Origin: Lophius americanus
Lineage: Eukaryota; Chordata; Actinopteri; Lophiiformes; Lophiidae
NCBI GenBank assembly: GCA_037951165.1
Contig: JBBDHG010000037.1
Coordinates: 1,782,001 to 1,846,000 of the forward strand
Length of the DNA: 64,000 bases
Direction of reading: 5' to 3'
The notes beneath the pieces were generated by a model that was not told the origin of the DNA, made no database searches, and was given only the letters and a program-made list of their open reading frames with translations. This document shows, piece after piece, positions 1 through 32,097 of the stretch; position 1 is the first letter of the stretch; each line of letters begins with the position of its first letter. Made by a program: the position numbers and the translations under genes.

Positions 1-797
1 TTGGCGGAGATATACTATTATGAATAGAAGAAAATAATGTCCATAAATGTTAAAATGGTAAATAACAAGGCCTTTTTTGTTTTTAATTCCGACATTAGTA
101 CTTTGTGGAGGCACAGTATGAAGTGAAATAGTTGTACCGTCACAGGAAATCACCCTAGAAGGCATAAATTAACTTCAGAATGACTGCAGTTCATGAATCA
201 AATGTAAGAGAAACAAGAAATGAAATACTGTGCAGTTTCACTCAAGATTATAAACACAATCCAGAATCCCAGTAATACTTTTCTTTACAACAATCAGTCC
301 ATTTTCACAGTTTCCACTGTCTTTTTGTGAAGCACGGTGTGAGCTGCAGCGACAGCGAGTTCATTTCAAATGAAGAAAAACCTCCTGAAAGTCAGTGTGT
401 TTCTGTGACAGAGATAATAAGGACCAGGAGGGGGGTCGAAAGAGGCCCTAGCTGCAGAAAAGCAGGCGGGTGCCAGTGATTGATTGGCGTATGGGGTCGG
501 ACCCAGGGAGACGGGGCTGCTCCACGCTGAGCACCACGCTGGTGGTTAGATTTCAAGAGGGTGGGTCCGTTCAGGGACAGGGCTGGTCCGGACTAAAGGT
601 TCAGGAAGCGATGCCGGTGGGAGGATCCGTTTTAATAGTAGGAGGAGGAAGAAGAGGAGTGGGGAGGTTCCCTGTACCCCAATCCCTGTCTGCTCGTTCA
701 CCCTCCAGAACTCCGTCTGTCCTTCCTGTCTGGCCAAGACGAACCGCTCCGCACTGGCTGCTGCCCAGCATGCTCCCCTTTACGGGGGCGGCACCGA
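1..797. other. Intron of spag9 downstream of exon 19; GC-rich block at 430-797, no exon recognised
   Basis: No JIP4 exon could be matched here. Bases 1-430 are AT-rich and unremarkable. Bases 430-797 are clearly GC-rich and lie directly 3' (on the minus strand) of an 18S rRNA-like fragment, so they might be a decayed internal transcribed spacer. I see no 5.8S-like sequence to prove it. Open frames across the block do not resemble the JIP4 exon expected next. Confidence 0.4.
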
Positions 798-878
798 TGA
801 TGATTGTACCGCAGGTTCATCAAAAGAAACCTTGTTACGGCTTTTATTTCCTCTGGATGGATCATCTTCTCTGCGCTC
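798..878 (-). pseudogene. 18S rRNA 3'-end fragment (pseudogene) in a spag9 intron
   Basis: On the minus strand the segment matches the conserved 3' end of eukaryotic 18S rRNA. It reads GAGCGC-GAGAAGA-GATC (one base differs at each dash), then AGAGGAA-TAAAAG-CGTAAC and AACAAGGTTTC. After exactly the right six-base spacing it reads TGAACCTGCGG, then a form of the terminal GGATCATTA. There is a gap of about nine bases after GATC, and several substitutions, two of them in bases that are near-invariant in working rRNA. It is therefore a decayed copy. Known: these motifs form helix 45 and the 3' terminus of 18S rRNA. Inferred: insertion of an rDNA-derived piece into the intron. Confidence 0.8.
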
Positions 879-1025
879 AAAAGATATGCAAATGACAACT
901 TGTTGGTTTGTTATAGGTTGAAACAAACGCTAAGATTGCAATCGACCGGTTGGCATAGACGATGAGATTTGCAGTCATGTATGATAAGCACGGACCCAAA
1001 CAAACCAGGTGACGGCTCAGCCTAC

Positions 1026-23043
<22,018 letters not shown>

Positions 23044-23700
23044 TTTAGCCCTCTCTCTTTCAGCAAAATTATTATGTGGGTTGTGCGCGATACAACGCCA
23101 CAACAAACACCGTTATCCGCTTAATGGTAAGAAACGTTTCGTTAAATAAACGTAGACATTGAGGACATCGCACAAATGGACTATGAGGATGAGAGAAAGG
23201 CGACGTGGAATCCTGCCTCTTTTTCCCTCGCTTGTCTTATGCTGCGTTCAAGAGCTCTGCCAAAGCTGCTACATTCCAGTTTCACTGAAGGATCACGTGG
23301 GTCGTTAACGCGACTTCGCATGACAGGTCAATTAATATATTTGCTGTCTTGTATGAATCAATTACGCAAATGCTGTTACAACTATAACGCCATTATATTG
23401 AATGATTGCATCTCGATCCCTGGCATACGCAAAACAGTTCCAATATACTGCTTTTAACTTGCGCGTCGGCTGTTCGTTGACCCCCCTGTACCTTGCTTTT
23501 ATTATTAAATAAGCTTTTCTGAAATTCATCAGCAATAAAGTGATACACAATCACGAGCTTTCTAGTCCGTTTGGTCCCCGGATATTTTCACATCAAGGTT
23601 AAAGCAACAATTCCGATGGTACCTTAAGGCTCCCTCACAACAGCTGAGTTGTTCACTAGACCACGTGATGACGTCACGTCATTCAAACAACATGTTTTAG
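23044..23700 (-). promoter_or_regulatory. spag9: spag9 upstream region with two TCACGTGG boxes and a CRE
   Basis: This lies immediately upstream of the spag9 start codon on the minus strand. TCACGTGG is present on the plus strand at 23294-23301, and again on the minus strand at 23661-23668. The second directly abuts a palindromic CRE, TGACGTCA, at 23669-23676. The nearer box is about 250 bp from the start codon. The first exon and the sequence just 3' of it are rich in CpG compared with the AT-rich surroundings, as in a CpG-island promoter. The transcription start site cannot be fixed from sequence alone, and there is no obvious TATA box. TCACGTG is the core of the CLEAR element bound by TFEB/TFE3; binding here is inference. 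Confidence 0.5.
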
Positions 23701-25445
23701 TCACACAGAACAGTTTCTCCTGAAATATGCTAAATTGTATGTTTAAAAATGGGTTTCGTAATTACTTAAGTTATCCATGAGGTATAATATCCCTGACGCG
23801 TTAAATGTATTTTTTTCAATTTTATTGACAAGCACACCTAATATGCTCTCTATTAGCGGCCTCTAGCGGACTGACAAGAAATGATATGTTGTTAACTTTG
23901 TTCATTTCTCACCAAAAGCGGTCACTTTACATACTCAGTCTAATTTGGCGAGTTTCTGAATATGTTCTTTTGTATTAACACGTTATAAAATAGCCATAAA
24001 AAGACCTTTCTGTCTGAAAATACATATTGGAAATGTTTCTTTTTTCCAAAGAAATGTATTTTCACTCTCACTTATGCATTGATAACTTTATTTGTAAAGA
24101 TGTTGCCCTCTGGGATTCCAGAGCAGATTTAAAAATTATTTTACATTTTATTTAACGGTCAAAAAGATCAATTATTTACCGATGCAAAATTGTTATTTTT
24201 TTGTGGGACGGTGTTCATGCCCTAACTCTTCTTCAATATTGATTTTGGTTTTTTAACATCCACCAAAGAGCTCAACACCGGCTTTTCACCAGTGTTTATC
24301 TGTTAACAATAACACATTGTTAACAGATGTTAACGAGGAAAAGCTACGATAAAAACGACTTTATGAGAATCCAAATTTTGGTTGAAGGGTTGAGTATATA
24401 TCAAGGAAGAACCAATTAATGGAAGAGCTACATCAACAATTAAATTTGGGGGGGTTTTTTGTTGGGTTTTTATCGCATAGCAAGAAAGGACATTTTTGTC
24501 AATATTTTTTGTCTTTTGCACTTGAACAATTTAATAGATTATCATGAAATTGTGTGGAAGAATGGAGGTCTCAGACATTTTCAGATCTCTGATGCAGCGC
24601 TTGGCTTGTTGGACTGTGAATTAGGATTTATTTAATTACAATGGACTGTTGGAAAATACATTCTGAGGGTCTTTGTAGTTTCCGTCTGTTTTAATATTTG
24701 GTGGGATTATCCTGGATGGTTGTTGTTCTTGTATCTGATGATAACAGTATGATGATGTTTATATGAAACATTGCTTGTATGCCTGTCGACGTTTTTCTGC
24801 TCTTTTTCTGTCCTTTAAACTGATAACATAAATGTGATCAGTGTTAAACATGACAAAAAAAGAGGATGGAAGACGAAGTAGCATATTGTATTCAGGAGTA
24901 TGGATTTGGTTATAAAGCATATAGTTGTGTCATAAAAATAGGTATAGACAGGCTCTAAAAAATTACATGCGGTGGGGATATATATATATATATATATTTA
25001 TATACTAATACAAGTAGTGCATACCTTCTGTTTAATTTTTTCTAACAATCAAGAACAGTTGCACAATCCTTCATTTCAAGAGCTGAATGAAACATTAATA
25101 AAATGAAATCTTGAATTTGGCTCTTCTATCTGGTTTGGCCAAAAAAATGGACACTTGATGCCTAACCCATACTCAACCCTCTCACCAACAGTTAATTCGT
25201 CTTTACATAATTCACATCACAAAAAAAACAAAGTCACTAATGACATGATGAAAATATAACAAATCTGTGAGACTACAACATCACAAATTACATGCTAATT
25301 TAACAAAGCACGTAAAAACTAAAGTTCACAGAGTGACACAAGCCTGCTGGGTTTGAGGGGTACTTCAAAGAAAAGTGGAAACATATTGTGAGATAATTTG
25401 GTGTTGATAGTATACCTCACATATTTGCTTCCCCATATTGTGCAC
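23701..25445. other. Intergenic, no gene seen
   Basis: AT-rich sequence between the head of spag9 and the tail of the IFI44-like gene. It includes a (TA)n tract at about 24980-25000. Scattered frames (for example a FLWDG-like stretch near 24200) are too weak to call a LINE. Confidence 0.5.
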
Positions 25446-25451
25446 TTTATT
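25446..25451 (-). terminator. Candidate polyadenylation signal AATAAA of the IFI44-like gene
   Basis: The hexamer AATAAA on the minus strand lies about 15 nt after the TAG stop. If used, the 3'UTR would be very short; a signal further downstream is also possible. Confidence 0.35.
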
Positions 25452-25466
25452 TCTTCATAATACCCA

Positions 25467-26908
25467 CTAAAAACTGTTGGCAAAGTCTTCTCCATAGTTA
25501 ATGATGTTCCTGAAGGCGCTCAGAATCAGTGTATCAAGGTCCTGGTTAATGTCGATCTCCGAGCTGTAGTTCTTCACAGGAAAGATGCAGTTCACGGGAA
25601 CTCCCAGGTTCTGGCTCAAAGTTTCAATCTAAATTCGTATAGTTTGACCAAGAAGAGAAGTTTTTGTGTTAAAATAGTGAAATGTAAGGTTGAATTAGAT
25701 CACAACTCAAATAACTAAATTGAAATGTCACCCACCGTCCTCTCAAGTTTTTTATTCCTATATACACTCTTTAAATCATCTTTCAGCTTTGGATAGGCTT
25801 CATCAATTTTCGTGAGAATTGCCAGTTGTGGAATCCCTGTTGATACAGGCATAAGACCAGTCAGTCAGGATAATGTCTCTCAGGTCGTTTGAGTGAACTT
25901 ATAAAACCCAAACACATACCCTAACCCTTACCCAAGTCACGGGCTGCCAGTCTGACATTCCTCATTTTCTTCTGTAATTGATCAGTCAGTAATGTTTCAG
26001 TGTCTGCAGCGACCACAAAAACCAGAACGTGAAATCTGGTGTTGAGTGTTTGGGCTTTGTTGTAGAACTCATGTTCCTCAGATAGTGGAGTGGCAGTATT
26101 GAACTGGAGAACAGTGTAAAGTTAAATCAAAGCATTAGTATGGCCTTAAACAGTCTTAACTTTAACATGTATTTCTATGTAAGTAATACTTTTTATCCAA
26201 AAAAGATCACAAATTGCATCATTGACTTATTTCTAACAAATTTGAATAAATTCATTGACTCCACCTCGTAACCTTCTTCTATTTGTCCCTTCATGGCCAG
26301 TTTGAGCTCCTTCAAACTAACTCCATTGATGTTTTCAAAGCCCATTGTGTCACAGAAAAGAAATTTTTGGATTTTATAGGTTCTGTACTGTAAAACAGAA
26401 AGCTTCAGTTATAAAGATGATCATACCACCTGCATGTTTTCCATTGATTACTGCATTAACCGGCTTAAACCACATTCAAAAGTGATTCCTACATTTATGG
26501 TGAAGCTTCCATCGGCTTTTGATGAATCTGCCGGAGCTGGACCAGCCAGTCTGCCTTTCAAAACAGTGAACACGGAGTTTATGAAACTGGACTTGCCAGC
26601 ACCAGCAACTCCACAAACCATAATTCTGAGCTGCTGGACGTCAGAATTAAGAGGGGCATATTCATTCACGAAGTCCAGGTTGCAGCGGTTGTTTCTGTTC
26701 AACAAAAAAGTTAAATTAGTTTTAAATCATTTCTGCTTACTGTACACATATTCATTAAATCACTGCAGCCCAACACCACTGTGATACTGAAGATGAAAAC
26801 AAACACACCTTATTAAGTCGTGGCCTTGACTTGACAAGATCATAAGTTGTGGGTTAATGATGTCACCTTAGGCCCTAAGGCCTTGGGCATGCGTAGTTTT
26901 TCTTTAAC

Positions 26909-26946
<38 letters not shown>

Positions 26947-27327
26947 GTTATTGACATTTTTTCTTGTCAACTTAGGCCCTTAAGCTTAGGAGGTGCATAG
27001 TTTTGGTTTATAAAAATAGTTGAGGAAGTAGTTCAGGCAAAAACAATGACCAAATGAAGAACACAAAGTACTCACCCAAATGATACCTTCCGAAATTCTT
27101 TAAAAAAAAAAGAGAGAAAAACGAAGTTAAACACAGGTGTTATTAATAGTAATAACAATATTGCATGAGACATATTTTCTGAAAACTTCACAATCACACA
27201 TCAATGTGAACTTTAATCTCGACTTCCCATCAGGTTATATTAAAAGAATTCTCTGTGATATCTTTGAAATATGTTTGAAAAACTTACCTTTGCCATAAAT
27301 GAGGTTGGATAGCCATTGAAATACCAT
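25467..27327 (-). CDS. Interferon-induced protein 44-like GTPase, complete, 7 coding exons, 273 aa
   Basis: Coding exons on the minus strand: 27288-27327, 27076-27097 (22 nt), 26493-26694, 26265-26387, 25932-26103, 25736-25836, 25467-25628. All junctions are GT-AG and the phases agree, giving 273 residues from MVFQWLSNLIYGK to NYGEDFANSF. A P-loop GVAGAGKSS lies at residues 49-57, a G3-like DTMG at 101-104 and a G4 motif TKID at 195-198. These are the guanine-nucleotide-binding motifs of the IFI44/IFI44L family. The N-terminal TLDc domain of mammalian IFI44L is absent, as in many fish members, so the protein is essentially the G domain. Family members are induced by interferon and reported as antiviral or feedback modulators; the biochemical role is poorly defined. 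The start codon lies 2 nt after a good acceptor (TTTTGTAG), which fits a separate 5'UTR exon upstream. Its exact relation to ifi44 paralogues is unknown. Confidence 0.93.
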
Positions 27328-27418
27328 AGCTACAAAATATTAAGACAGCGTGTAAGACAGGGCATTCAGCTACATCATTTATTGCTTGAAACCAAAAGTG
27401 AAAGTCCAGTGTGTGTTA

Positions 27419-27740
27419 GGAAGTTTCTCGGGACAAGCTTGGACCCAGGTGCAGACACCACACAGGTGGCAGAGCAGGTGCAATTCAAATATTTAATATA
27501 AACCAACAGAGGCACAAAGAAAAAGCTGTGGATCAAACAAGAGTAACCCGAAAAACCACTAGGATTAACTAACAAGAAGACTGGGAGAAGGCTGGGACAC
27601 GTCATGACACGGGGGAACATCAAACAACGAAGAACAATAAACAGATAAACACACTAAAAAGACAACACAATTCGAAAAGACGAACTTCACCATAAAATAA
27701 TAATAAATAAACACAAAGTCATGACAGTGTGTACCGTTTA
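27419..27740. repeat. Probable interspersed repeat in the IFI44-like 5' intron
   Basis: The block has the style of a common fish retroelement end (GGACCCAGGTGCAGACACC, then AT-rich text, ending near GTCATGACAGTGTGTACCG). No ORF domain was seen, and the family assignment is uncertain. Confidence 0.4.
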
Positions 27741-28412
27741 GGGGGCATTTAGGGGTATATCGTTGAATAAATTGAATATAATATTCCTTATTGTGTTAAG
27801 TTTATATATGGTGTAATACCCTAGTATAGATTAATATTCATATTTATATTTGCATTTTTATTGTCACGAGGAGGCCGTCGTGTTTTCACATTTTACACAC
27901 TGGACCTTTTATCACCTAAAACATCTGAAAATGCATCTTTAAATTCAAACTTACAACTTATATCAGCAATGAAAATGAAAATGCCCACAATGTGAAAGGA
28001 CAAAAGTAATCTATAAAAGCAACATGAATGTTTCACTTTCACATTAAAGAGCTTTTTTGGACAGAAACAAACATCAAACTGCTTAGCAGAATGAATTCTC
28101 ATCTAGTAAAAATTACCATCGGACTGTAAGACCCCTCGGTAAACATCAGCCTGTTAGTGACATTTGGATAAACGTCTGTCTTTCGCTTACCAATAATGTT
28201 GATATGTAAGGATAACAAGTCGATACAAACAAGGTAAAAACAGCATTATGACGTGAACATAAGTACTATTCAAACCTTTAGAATCACATAATAATGAATC
28301 CTCTCCTTTTTTCTTTTCTTTTTTTTTGTGTCAGAAATCATGCATATGTAAAAAAAAAACAACAACAATGATATGTGATGCATTTATGTTCTTAAACTCC
28401 GATGGCATTTAC

Positions 28413-28520
28413 CTGAGGATGTAGAGGAGCTGTCGACGTCTGTTTGGTATGAAAGAAAAAAGACTGAACTTCCTGTTGGGCCACGTATCTTAATTGATTT
28501 AGTATACTTTCATTTTCGTT
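28413..28520 (-). promoter_or_regulatory. Probable 5'UTR exon and ISRE-like promoter element of the IFI44-like gene
   Basis: A strong donor (TCCTCAG then GTAAATG) ends at 28413 on the minus strand. It would pair with the acceptor 2 nt before the start codon at 27327. Upstream of it, CTTTCATTTTCGT at 28507-28519 contains the exact TTTCNNTTTC core of an interferon-stimulated response element. A second GAAAGAAAA run sits near 28450. Position and family both fit interferon control; the exon's 5' limit is unknown. Confidence 0.55.
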
Positions 28521-31139
28521 ATTACACCCATCGGGAACGTCCTGCGCATGCGTGTAGATATGTTCACTAACAACACCTTCTTTTCTGCCTCAGAAAAAGG
28601 CGAACCCGACACTCTCAGCCTGAGGCGTCTTTTTTTCCTTCATCATTCCTCATTTATGTTTCCACAATATCAAATACACATTTCCTCACCACTGAACCCA
28701 AAAACAGTTGTTAAGCCTCATTTTACCCCCCACGCACACGCTACGCAACGGCCACACCACTACCCCTTCAAATTTCCCTTCAACCTGAATCTAATAATAT
28801 GTGTAATTTACTAATATTATGTATAATATCTATCAAAATGTTTGACAATGTGATAATATGTATAATCATACCCATCTCACCTCTGTTGGCATTAACACTA
28901 CTCTTCTGCGCTGCACTCAAATGACTACCTCTTTTATTTATTCCTGTTTGATCTATTAATAAGTTCTATTTGGACTCCTTTGCCGTTTGAGAATGAATTG
29001 CAGTGACTGCAATGACAAAAACAAAGTGTCTTCTGTGTTTTTAATGTCTTCCTTACCTGAAAGCTACCAACAGCCTCATTATATTGGCACTCGACAAATA
29101 AACAATGTTGTCAACCAAATTTCTTCTTTTTCAATATGTCCACGTCAGGGAAGCTAGAACCTGACCAAAGAAAATGGTGAAAAGTTTTACATTTGAAAGT
29201 AACTTTGAATTTATTGCTATTTCACAGGAATGAGAGGTTGCGTTGACGCAGGAGAAATGGTAATCATAGGAAAACTGCAAGCAAGGATCAACTTGACTCT
29301 GACAACCAAATTGTGATGGATAGATGGCTGAATCAGAAAGTCTCCAAATCTGCAGGTCTTGTTGGTTGTTCCCGGTTTGCAGTGGTTAGAACCAACCCAG
29401 CTGGTCTACGGAAGGATAATTGGTGAACCAGCGGTCATAGGTGTCCATGGCTCATTGATACTCGAGGGGAGAGAAAGGTCACCCTGGGTTGTCCGATCCT
29501 TCAGAAGAGCAGCTCTAGTAATTGGTCAGGACATGTATATGTATTTACCGCAATTTGGAAAGATGTCTAAATATTTTACCTGATGTAATTATGCAATTAC
29601 TCTTCATTACAAGTAAGGACGATCAGTACCGTCAGTACTGTCTGCAATACATCCTGTGGTAGGAAATGATCATCATGAAAGAACCATCTTAGTGTAGTGA
29701 AGGCAAAACTGAAAATCGGTTTCCTCTCCTCGCACTGTTTTACTTTGTCAACCAAGTGTCCCTGTTTTTCTCTTTATACATATTCCAGTTTGTTTACGGA
29801 GATTTTATGTTATGATGTATTGTATATTGAATGTTTTCTTGACAATTTTGGGCGTTCCTGTATTTGTAATTTGTTAGTTAACTGAGTAGACAATGAATGG
29901 CTGTATGCTTCAGAAACTTTATTGGATTACTGTGGCGGCAAAGGTACAGGGGCATTTCAGGAAGAGGGTTTAGTGGAACCTTTGAGTTAGTTAGGCCTGA
30001 GATGAGGGAAACTCTAAGTCTTCTCTTCAAGATAGCCATCTACTATGGTTACTTACTCTTTGGACATAACCTGCTTGCTGGCACCTTTTCTTCAGGTTCA
30101 TACCACCATTTTTTTTACCATCATATCAATTTTTATCATGCACCAATCAAGCAAGTATATTACTGATATCGTCTTTAGAGTCATATTGTCAGCTCACGAT
30201 CGTAGCTGAGCAAGGACAAGACTTTTAACTGAATCAACACATTCAATTTTTGTGGATGTTTTTGCCAAATACCAAAACAAAAATATGAAGGTTTTTCATG
30301 TCATTATACCAGAGTAATCCCATATTAAAGCTAAACCCAGGAATTACTGTTCCAAGTGTATTTTGTATTTTATCACTCAGCAAAAATAAAGTACAGACAA
30401 AGCAATAAAAGAAGCTCAGCTCTGCAGATAATACAATTTTTATTTTTATTTTTCAAAACAACGCATTAACATGGTCAAAATATCCTATTTATTTTCATAT
30501 CATATGTGGGAGAAAAACATTCTGAAGGGTCCTTACCTTTCTTCTGGAAGGAATTATACTTCAGTACAAAGGGAGGTTAATAGGCTACATTTGTACTTTC
30601 ATTTTCATTTTTCACTTACTATTATAAACAATCGGGTGACTTAGACGTAGCCACCCTTCTTTGTCAGTCTCCACAATACCACTAAAGGTAAGAAGTATAC
30701 TAGAAAGCTTAAATACTTAAATAAAATACAATTCCATGTAGGTTCCACACCTGATTGAATATGCGTACTGCAAACTTTACACTGCAAATTTAGAAAACAT
30801 TTACAAATAGATAAAGCACAAGCAAATAAATAAATCTTGATCATCTTGACAGGAGCTCTGCAAAAAACGCATTAAGAAAAACGATCTGCCAAAGCCAAAG
30901 ACAACGGAAGCATTTACAAAGGACACTTTTGAAGACTATTGCTTCATCTAATGAATATACAGAGTCTAGTGAAACGGATAGAAGTGTCTTGATGTTTTGA
31001 TTGGCCGGATTAGTTTTGCTTTAGTTCCAAGTCATGCAGTCATGTGACTCAGAATAAAACTTTTATCATGTTCGTGAAAGCAACAAATAAACTTAATAAT
31101 GACGCTAACATTTACAGCATCCAAAGCTTCAGTGAACAA
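28521..31139. other. Intergenic; Tc1-type relic inside, otherwise no gene seen
   Basis: AT-rich sequence between the IFI44-like promoter and the repeats preceding the LITAF-domain gene. Open frames near 29700-30170 show no family resemblance. Confidence 0.5.
29310..29535 (+). mobile_element. Tc1-type transposase N-terminal relic
   Basis: Frames on the plus strand read SAGLVGCSRFAVVRT, then GHRCPWLIDTRGERKV, then RSFRRAALVIGQ. These match the Tc1 helix-turn-helix and linker order (VVGTSRSAVV, then a RLIDARGERRL block, then SNRRATVAQIAE). It is frameshifted, short and lacks the catalytic part. Confidence 0.6.
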
Positions 31140-31172
31140 GGTGTGTTACACTTGCACATACCGACTTCAGTT

Positions 31173-31186
31173 GTCGCCATGGCAAC
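31173..31186 (+). promoter_or_regulatory. RFX-type X-box motif, site 1
   Basis: GTCGCCATGGCAAC matches both half-sites of the RFX X-box (GTNRCC, 2-nt spacer, RGYAAC). About 45 bp around it resemble the flanks of site 3 at 57628-57641. Confidence 0.45.
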
Positions 31187-31229
31187 ATGTACACAACAGA
31201 AAACAATGTCACAAAGGCTATTGACGACT

Positions 31230-31365
31230 GTGATTTGTCTACCTGTGTGTGTCAGCCCTGTGATAAACTCGCTTGTCCAGGTTGTACCCCGCCTCTCGCC
31301 CAATGTCAGCTAGGATAGGCTCTGGCCTCCCGAGACCCAGAACAGGATAAGGAGCTGCAAATAAT
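31230..31365 (+). mobile_element. 3' end of a common fish tRNA-like SINE/MITE family
   Basis: It contains GTCAGCCCTGTGATAAACTC, then TACCCCGCCTCTCGCCCAAT, then GTCAGCTAGGATAGGCTC and a GAACAGGATAAGGAG end. This text recurs widely in teleost genomes. Other parts of what looks like the same family are at 42965-43190, 55030-55300 and 57365-57490. Confidence 0.75.
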
Positions 31366-32097
31366 GAATTAATCCTTTACGTGCTTTTATTTCTAGATGT
31401 AAAAACATTTAAATACAATCAAGCTTCACTTCCAAACTCTTTTTTGCTTCTAATCTATTCCCAGGAGCGGGACGTGAGGTTTCATAAACTGCTGTTGCAG
31501 TTTATGAAGGTTGTTTGTTTATTTTAGTTTAAGTGGCGCCGGGTCACTTTCCTTTTCCAACCTGGCAAAGAAGAAGCTTTTATGCATTAAGTGAAATATA
31601 ACAAAACTTGGACTTAGTCCTGGGCAGCAGTATGTACATATGGACACATTATTTTGGACAGTAATCTTGGTTCCCAAATGAGAACTCTTGTTGATTTTGG
31701 TTATGTTGACTTTTCCTTTGGTGCACCATGAAAAATGATGTGAAACTCTGAACCTACGGCATTGATATGGAGAAATGAGCATATTAGCATGCTGAGGTCA
31801 GCATTTACAAGATCTACTCTGCAAAGCCATTTCCATTGTCCTCTTCTGAGAGTAGATGATGATGTAAGGCCTTTATGTTAAATAAGTATAACAATGTAAA
31901 GTTCTGTTTTTTATTTGTTTGTTAGTTATTTTCTCTCCCTTGTTCACTGAATGAGAATTGTTACATGCATTGCTGAATATAACCCCACACAATGTATTGC
32001 CTGAATGATCAATATTTAAAAATGACATTTTAGCCGAGTAAATACATCTATTAATATTCTTGTCATAATCAGTTGTTGTCACACCCAGGGGTCGTTT

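Noticed and set aside
470..895. 141-codon plus-strand ORF over the GC-rich block
   Set aside because: It overlaps the rRNA fragment and a GC-rich block where long open frames are expected by chance. There is no family resemblance.
24050..24800. LINE-like frames near 24200 (FLWDG-like text)
   Set aside because: Only a few residues fit, the following order of motifs is wrong, and many stops occur.
29897..30166. 89-codon plus-strand ORF
   Set aside because: Aromatic- and histidine-rich composition drifting into AT-rich text, with no splice context and no family match.
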